Positions 52,604 to 57,430 of a DNA stretch of 57,430 bases are shown here, piece by piece. Numbering within the stretch: position 1 is the stretch's first letter; the number at the start of each line of letters is the position of its first letter. Location of the stretch: NCBI GenBank assembly GCA_900466005.1, contig UEGQ01000029.1, positions 1 to 57,430 on the forward strand, read 5' to 3'. Below the pieces are notes generated by a model that worked only from the letters and a program-made list of their open reading frames with translations, had not been told where the DNA came from and searched no databases. Source of the stretch: Hyphomicrobiales bacterium (GTDB lineage Bacteria; Pseudomonadota; Alphaproteobacteria; Rhizobiales; Rhizobiaceae). Made by a program: the position numbers and the translations under genes.

Positions 52604-53150
52604 GCATCTTCGCTCACGATCAGCGCGCCACCTGAAAGAAGCTTCGCGTTCTGACGGTGGTCGATACTTTCTCGCGTCACGTGTCGGTGCTTGATCCAAA
52701 GCACAATATCGCGGTGAAGATATCGCGGAAGCCTTGGAACGGATATGCCGCAAGTCGGGAATCCAAAGACGATCAGGACGGAATCGGGGAACGGAATTCG
52801 CGTCTCACGATCTGAGTCGTGGGACCTATGCCGAGGGTATCCTCCTGGACTTCTCGCGACGTGGAAAGCCACCGATAACGCCGTTATTGAGGCGTTCAAC
52901 GGCCGCTGTCGGACGGAATGCCTCAACCATCACTCGTTTCTGACTCTTGCCGATGCCCGCAAAATAGATGGAGCACTGGCGCAGAGACTGCAATGAGGTT
53001 CGGCCGCATGGTGCCGATCGGCTACACGGTCTCAATGGCACTGATGGATCGGCGCGCGCTCCAGCATTCTTGGGAGAAGGCTGGAGGGTTCAGGTTCACC
53101 GAAGCACCAACCGCTGCCGGACAAAGGCTGAGTCACAGGTCACCGGGCGC
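52604..53150 (+). pseudogene. Decayed IS3-family transposase (OrfB) remnant
   Basis: Pieces of an IS3-family (IS407/IS511-like) integrase-core transposase can be read in order on the plus strand but in different frames: KKLRVLTVVDTFSRHVSVLD, then LERICRKSG, KTIRTESGNG, DNAVIEAFNGRCRTECLNHH and WRRDCNEVRPHG. At least three frameshifts and changes in the catalytic region (the usual VDNG reads TESGNG) show it is dead. No OrfA or clear terminal inverted repeats were found. It abuts the truncated imuB gene. Confidence 0.8.
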
Positions 53151-53166
53151 GGATCCTGGACATAGC

Positions 53167-54372
53167 AGCGACGGGATCGTCATGGACACAGAAGGCGCCG
53201 ATCACCTCCAGGGTGGCGAGGAGCTGATGCTGTCCGGCCTCGTCAATCGTTTCCGCGCGCGAGGCCTTGCGGCCCGTGCGGCCATTGCCGACACCTGGGG
53301 TGCCGCGCATGCGCTGGCCCGGAGCACCAATCGCGAGACCGTCGTCGTCCCGCGCGGAGAGACCGCCAGCGTCGTAGGGCGCCTGCCGCTGTCGTCCCTA
53401 CGATTGCCGGTCGAGACGATCGCCGGTCTCCGCACCCTCGGCTTTGCCACTGTCGCCGATCTGGAAGCGACGCCACGCGCCCCTTTGGCCCTTCGCTTCG
53501 GACCGGAGGTGGGGCGCCGTCTCGACCAGATGTTCGGGAGGGTCGCGGAACCCATCGATCCGATCCGGCCGGCGGACCTTATCGAATTGCACAAGTCCTT
53601 TGCCGAACCGATCGGCGCTGCGGAAACCATCGAGAAGTACGTCGGCCGGCTGGTGCGCCAGCTCTGTCTCGAGCTCGAACAGCGCGGGCTCGGCGTGCGT
53701 CGCGCCGACCTCGTCATTCACCGCGTCGACAACACCATGCAGGCGCTCGGAGCCGGGACCGCAAAGCCGGTCCGCGATGTTGCCTGGCTGATGAAGCTCT
53801 TCCGCGATCGCTTCGAGAGGATCGAACCCGGTTTCGGCATCGAGAAGCTGAGCCTGGCCGCGACCCTCGTCGAACCACTCCCCGAGGTTCAATCGGCCTC
53901 TTCCCTGATCGAGGATCAGATGACGGACGTGACGCCGCTCATCGATGTGCTCGGCAATCGTGGCGGCCAGCGGATTTTCCGTGTCGCGCCGGTCGCAAGT
54001 GACGTGCCCGAACGCAGCGTCCAGCGGATCGCGCCGATGGCGGACGAGGTGGGTGCCACCTGGCCGCTGCAGTGGCCGAGGCCGCCCCGGCTTCTCGCCC
54101 GTCCCGAGGCGATCGAAGTGATCGCCCTGCTGCCGGACCATCCGCCGGCCTCTTTCACCTGGCGCGGCAAGCGCCGCCGCGTGAAGCGGGCCGACGGCCC
54201 GGAGCGCATCTTCGGCGAGTGGTGGAAACGAAGCGCCGAATGGGTCGCGGTGCGCGACTATTTCGTCGTCGAGGACGAGGTGGGCGAGCGTTTCTGGATC
54301 TTCCGATCCGGTGATGGCGTCGATACGCAAACCGGCTCGCACGACTGGTTCCTGCATGGGATCTTTGCATGA
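53167..54372 (+). pseudogene. imuB: imuB, N-terminally truncated (Y-family polymerase-like mutasome adaptor)
   Basis: From SDGIVMDTEGADHLQGGEEL onwards the protein follows ImuB: palm remainder, fingers/little-finger region (GRLPLSSLRLPVETIAGLRT, LGFATVADLEATP) and the C-terminal tail ending GSHDWFLHGIFA. About 100 N-terminal residues expected in ImuB (about 500 residues) are missing and replaced by IS3 debris. The frame is open from 52918 through the junction, so a chimeric protein or one starting at ATG 53182 could still be made. It overlaps dnaE2 by four bases. imuA, normally upstream, is absent here. Confidence 0.8.
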
Positions 54373-57300
54373 TGCGCTACGCCGAGCTTCAGGTGACGAC
54401 GCATTTTTCCTTTCTCAGGGGCGCAAGCTCCGCCGAGCAACTGTTCGCGACGGCAAAACTGCTCGGCATCGAGGCGCTCGGTATCGTCGATCGCAATAGC
54501 CTTGCCGGTATCGTGCGTGCCCTGGAGGCGTCGCGGGCAACGGGCGTGCGACTTGTCGTCGGCTGCCGGCTCGACCTGGCCGACGGCATGTCGATCCTCG
54601 TCTATCCGACCGATCGTGCCGCCTATTCGCGACTGACGCGGCTGCTGACCTTGGGCAAGGCGAGGGGCGGGAAGGCGAACTGCATCCTCCATCTCGATGA
54701 CGTCGCTCTCTACGCCGACGGCCTGATCGGCGTCCTCGTGCCGGACCTGGCCGATGAGACCTGCTCCGTGCAGCTCAGGAAAATGGCCGAGATCTTTGGT
54801 GACCGCGCCTATGTCTCACTCTTCCTGCGCCGCCGTCCCAATGATCAGTTGCGGCTGCATGAGCTCTCGAACCTGGCGGCAAGGCATCGCGTGAAAACCG
54901 TCGTCACCAACGACGTGCTGTTCCATGAGCCGGCACGCAGGCAGCTGCAGGATGTCCTCACCTGCATCCGGACAGGAACCACCATCGACGATGTCGGCTT
55001 CGAGCGGGAGCGACACGCAGACCGCTACCTGAAACCGCCCGACGAGATGGCGCGGCTCTTTCCTCTCTATCCGGAAGCGCTCAAGCGAACGATGGAGATT
55101 GTCGAGCGCTGCAAGTTCTCGCTCGAGGAGCTCGTCTACCAATACCCCGAGGAGGCGCTGATCCCGGGCCTGACCGCCCAGCAGTCGCTGGAACACTACA
55201 CCTGGGAGGGCGTGAAGACGCGCTACCCGGAAGGTTTGCCGGCACATGTCGAGAAGACGATCCGCCATGAGCTCGCGCTGATCGAGACCATGAAATACGC
55301 GCCCTACTTCCTCACCGTCTTCTCGATCGTTCGATATGCCAGGTCGCAAGGCATTCTCCGCCAGGGCAGGGGTTCGGCCGCCAACTCGGCCGTCTGCTAC
55401 GTGCTCGGCATCACTTCGATCGATCCCGATACCAATGACCTCCTCTTCGAGCGGTTCGTCTCCCAGGAGCGTGACGAGCCGCCCGACATCGACGTCGATT
55501 TCGAGCATGAGCGCCGCGAGGAAGTGATCCAGTGGATCTACAAGACCTACGGCCATGACAAGGCCGCTCTTTGCTCGACCGTTATCCGCTATCGCGCCAA
55601 GGGCGCCATTCGCGACGTCGGCAAGGCGCTCGGCCTGCCCGAGGATCTGATCAAGGCGCTCTCTTCCGGCCTGTGGTCCTGGTCCGATGAAGTCGGCGAG
55701 CAGCAGCTGCGCGACCTCGGCCTCAATCCGGACGACCGTCGTCTCGCCCTCACCCTGAAGCTTGCGCGGCAGTTGATGGGAACGCCGCGCCATCTCAGCC
55801 AGCATCCAGGGGGCTTCGTGCTCACCCATGAGAGGCTCGACGACCTGGTACCGATTGAGCCGGCGACGATGGCCGACCGGCAGGTGATCGAATGGGACAA
55901 GGACGATATCGAAGCCCTGAAGTTCATGAAGGTCGACGTGCTGGCGCTCGGCATGCTGACCTGCATGGCCAAGGCCTTCGCCCTGATCTCCGAGCACAAG
56001 CATCAGGAACTCGACCTCGCGACCATTCCCCAGGAGGACCCGCCGACCTATGCGATGATCCGCAAGGCCGACACGCTCGGCACCTTCCAGATTGAAAGCC
56101 GGGCCCAGATGTCGATGCTGCCACGCATGAAGCCGAGGACCTTCTACGACCTCGTGATCCAGGTGGCGATCGTCCGCCCCGGCCCGATCCAGGGCGATAT
56201 GGTGCATCCCTATCTGCGCCGCCGCGAGGGCAAGGAGAAGGTCGAGTACCCGACACCCGAACTGGAGGCGGTCCTGCACAAGACCTTGGGGGTGCCGTTG
56301 TTTCAGGAGTCGGCGATGAAGGTGGCGATGGTCTGCGCCGGGTTCACCGGCGGCGAAGCCGACCAGTTGCGCAAATCCATGGCGACCTTCAAGTTCACAG
56401 GCGGTGTCTCGAAGTTCAAGGACAAGCTCGTTTCGGGAATGATCCGGAACGGCTATGCGCCGGAATTCGCGGAAAAGACCTTCAGCCAACTCGAGGGCTT
56501 CGGCTCCTACGGCTTTCCCGAAAGCCACGCGGCGTCCTTTGCGCTCATCGCCTATGCTTCCAACTACGTGAAATGCCATTTTCCCGATGTCTTCTGCGCG
56601 GCACTTCTCAATTCGCAGCCGATGGGCTTCTATGCCCCTGCGCAGATCGTCGCTGATGCGCGGCGGCATGGCGTCGAGGTTCGTCCCGTCTGTATCAACC
56701 ATTCGCGATGGGACTGCACGCTCGAGCCGATCGATGATACCGGCCGCCATGCGGTCCGGCTCGGCATGCGTCTGGTGCGCGGCCTGGCGACGGCCGACGC
56801 GGCGCGGATTGTCGCCGCGCGCGCTGACGAGCCCTTCGCATCGGTCGACGACCTTTGGCGGCGTTCCGGTGTGCCGGTCGCCTCGCTCGTCGAGCTGGCT
56901 GAAGCCGATGCCTTCCTGCCGTCACTGGCCCTCAAGCGGCGGGACGCGCTCTGGGCGATCAAGGCACTTCGCGACGAGCCGCTTCCGCTCTTCACCGCCG
57001 CGGCGGAACGGGAGGCACGAGCCGTCGCCGAACAGCAGGAGCCGGAAGTCGAGCTCAGACAGATGACCGAAGGTCACAACGTCGTCGAGGATTACAGCCA
57101 CACCGGCCTCACACTCCGCCAACACCCGCTGAGCTTCTTGCGGCATGACTTCGCCAAACGGCAGATCGTCACCTGCGCCGAGGCGATGAGAGCACGTGAC
57201 GGACAATGGCTGATGACAGCCGGACTGGTGCTGGTGCGCCAGCGGCCGGGATCGGCGAAGGGTGTGATGTTCATCACCATCGAGGACGAGACCGGCGTGG

Positions 57301-57430
57301 CGAACCTCGTCGTCTGGCCGAAACTCTTCGAGCGGTCACGCCGCGTGGTGCTCGGTGCCAGCATGATGGCGATCAACGGCCGGATCCAGCGGGAAGGGGA
57401 GGTGGTGCACCGTACGCATCCGAGGTGGGC
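54369..57430 (+). CDS. dnaE2: Error-prone DNA polymerase DnaE2 (3' end outside the window)
   Basis: An alpha-subunit-type C-family polymerase used in damage-induced mutagenesis with ImuA/ImuB. The visible 1020 residues comprise the PHP domain (YAELQVTTHFSFLRGASSAE), palm with the catalytic PDIDVDF motif near residue 372, fingers, and the OB-fold part (GVMFITIEDETGVANLVVW). The complete protein is usually 1050-1100 residues. The frame is uninterrupted from the ATGA overlap with imuB to the window end. The last residues (VVHRTHPRW) look less typical than the rest. An intact dnaE2 beside a broken imuB may no longer support mutagenesis unless another copy exists. Confidence 0.93.
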   Translation, partial: MMRYAELQVTTHFSFLRGASSAEQLFATAKLLGIEALGIVDRNSLAGIVRALEASRATGVRLVVGCRLDLADGMSILVYPTDRAAYSRLTRLLTLGKARGGKANCILHLDDVALYADGLIGVLVPDLADETCSVQLRKMAEIFGDRAYVSLFLRRRPNDQLRLHELSNLAARHRVKTVVTNDVLFHEPARRQLQDVLTCIRTGTTIDDVGFERERHADRYLKPPDEMARLFPLYPEALKRTMEIVERCKFSLEELVYQYPEEALIPGLTAQQSLEHYTWEGVKTRYPEGLPAHVEKTIRHELALIETMKYAPYFLTVFSIVRYARSQGILRQGRGSAANSAVCYVLGITSIDPDTNDLLFERFVSQERDEPPDIDVDFEHERREEVIQWIYKTYGHDKAALCSTVIRYRAKGAIRDVGKALGLPEDLIKALSSGLWSWSDEVGEQQLRDLGLNPDDRRLALTLKLARQLMGTPRHLSQHPGGFVLTHERLDDLVPIEPATMADRQVIEWDKDDIEALKFMKVDVLALGMLTCMAKAFALISEHKHQELDLATIPQEDPPTYAMIRKADTLGTFQIESRAQMSMLPRMKPRTFYDLVIQVAIVRPGPIQGDMVHPYLRRREGKEKVEYPTPELEAVLHKTLGVPLFQESAMKVAMVCAGFTGGEADQLRKSMATFKFTGGVSKFKDKLVSGMIRNGYAPEFAEKTFSQLEGFGSYGFPESHAASFALIAYASNYVKCHFPDVFCAALLNSQPMGFYAPAQIVADARRHGVEVRPVCINHSRWDCTLEPIDDTGRHAVRLGMRLVRGLATADAARIVAARADEPFASVDDLWRRSGVPVASLVELAEADAFLPSLALKRRDALWAIKALRDEPLPLFTAAAEREARAVAEQQEPEVELRQMTEGHNVVEDYSHTGLTLRQHPLSFLRHDFAKRQIVTCAEAMRARDGQWLMTAGLVLVRQRPGSAKGVMFITIEDETGVANLVVWPKLFERSRRVVLGASMMAINGRIQREGEVVHRTHPRW

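Noticed and set aside
52516..52926. 136-codon minus-strand open frame near the IS remnant
   Set aside because: It is antisense to transposase debris readable on the plus strand.
54816..56750. 644-codon minus-strand open frame
   Set aside because: It is the complement of dnaE2, whose frame on the plus strand is continuous and family-like.

Overview
The window is high-GC DNA whose gene content points to an alphaproteobacterium of the order Hyphomicrobiales (Rhizobiales), probably Rhizobiaceae. The grounds are four complete ABC uptake systems in 57 kb, many ATGA-type stop/start overlaps, GntR/Lrp/TetR/GlxA regulators each beside a catabolic operon, an N-methyl-amino-acid demethylase-like flavoenzyme, and an ImuB-DnaE2 mutasome remnant. 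It reads as accessory, catabolism-rich sequence such as a chromid, megaplasmid or genomic island. I saw no tRNA, rRNA or CRISPR array. The genus is not determinable from what I can see.

Layout. (A) 0.1-6.9 kb: a GntR regulator, an Lrp regulator divergent from a polar-amino-acid ABC transporter, then a Cys/Met-metabolism PLP enzyme and a homocysteine S-methyltransferase, together a sulfur-amino-acid uptake and use cluster. (B) 7.0-14.3 kb: a lipoprotein alpha/beta hydrolase and an RND efflux operon (one pump, two adaptors) with a divergent TetR regulator and a palindromic operator between them. (C) 14.7-24.0 kb: a nine-gene operon behind a 24-bp GntR-type palindrome. It encodes an AA_synth protein, an alpha/beta hydrolase, a flavin reductase fused to a degenerate Nudix domain, a luciferase-like monooxygenase, an aldehyde dehydrogenase, a NIPSNAP protein and a PotFGHI-type ABC importer, and is probably a dedicated importer plus oxidative pathway for an unknown nitrogenous substrate. 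(D) 24.3-28.3 kb: a DUF2934 protein, a candidate small RNA and a betaine/choline-type ABC importer. (E) 28.3-31.5 kb, minus strand: a secreted rhodanese, a YeeE/YedE thiosulfate-type permease, a small protein with ten cysteines at near-six-residue spacing, and a conserved hypothetical protein.

(F) 31.7-34.6 kb: a fragment of an aminoglycoside phosphotransferase-like gene, then a secreted protein/response regulator/sensor kinase operon. (G) 34.9-38.9 kb: a TetR regulator, a TMADH/DgcA-like demethylase and a GlxA/GbdR-type AraC regulator; with the betaine importer in D this suggests use of betaines or N-methylated amino acids. (H) 39.4-52.5 kb: a cold-shock protein, a second NIPSNAP protein, a TetR regulator and a ten-gene operon (CUT1 ABC importer, three-subunit molybdenum hydroxylase, 3-hydroxyisobutyrate-dehydrogenase-like reductase, CoxG, M20 amidohydrolase). 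The same perfect 14-bp palindrome lies in front of tetR and in front of the operon. (I) 52.6-57.4 kb: a decayed IS3-family transposase joined to an N-terminally truncated imuB, followed by dnaE2, which runs off the window.

Regions C and H are the best candidates for undescribed catabolic systems, and region E for an undescribed sulfur-handling system. All four binding-protein genes are followed by a strong stem-loop before the next transporter gene, which probably sets the ratio of binding protein to membrane components.
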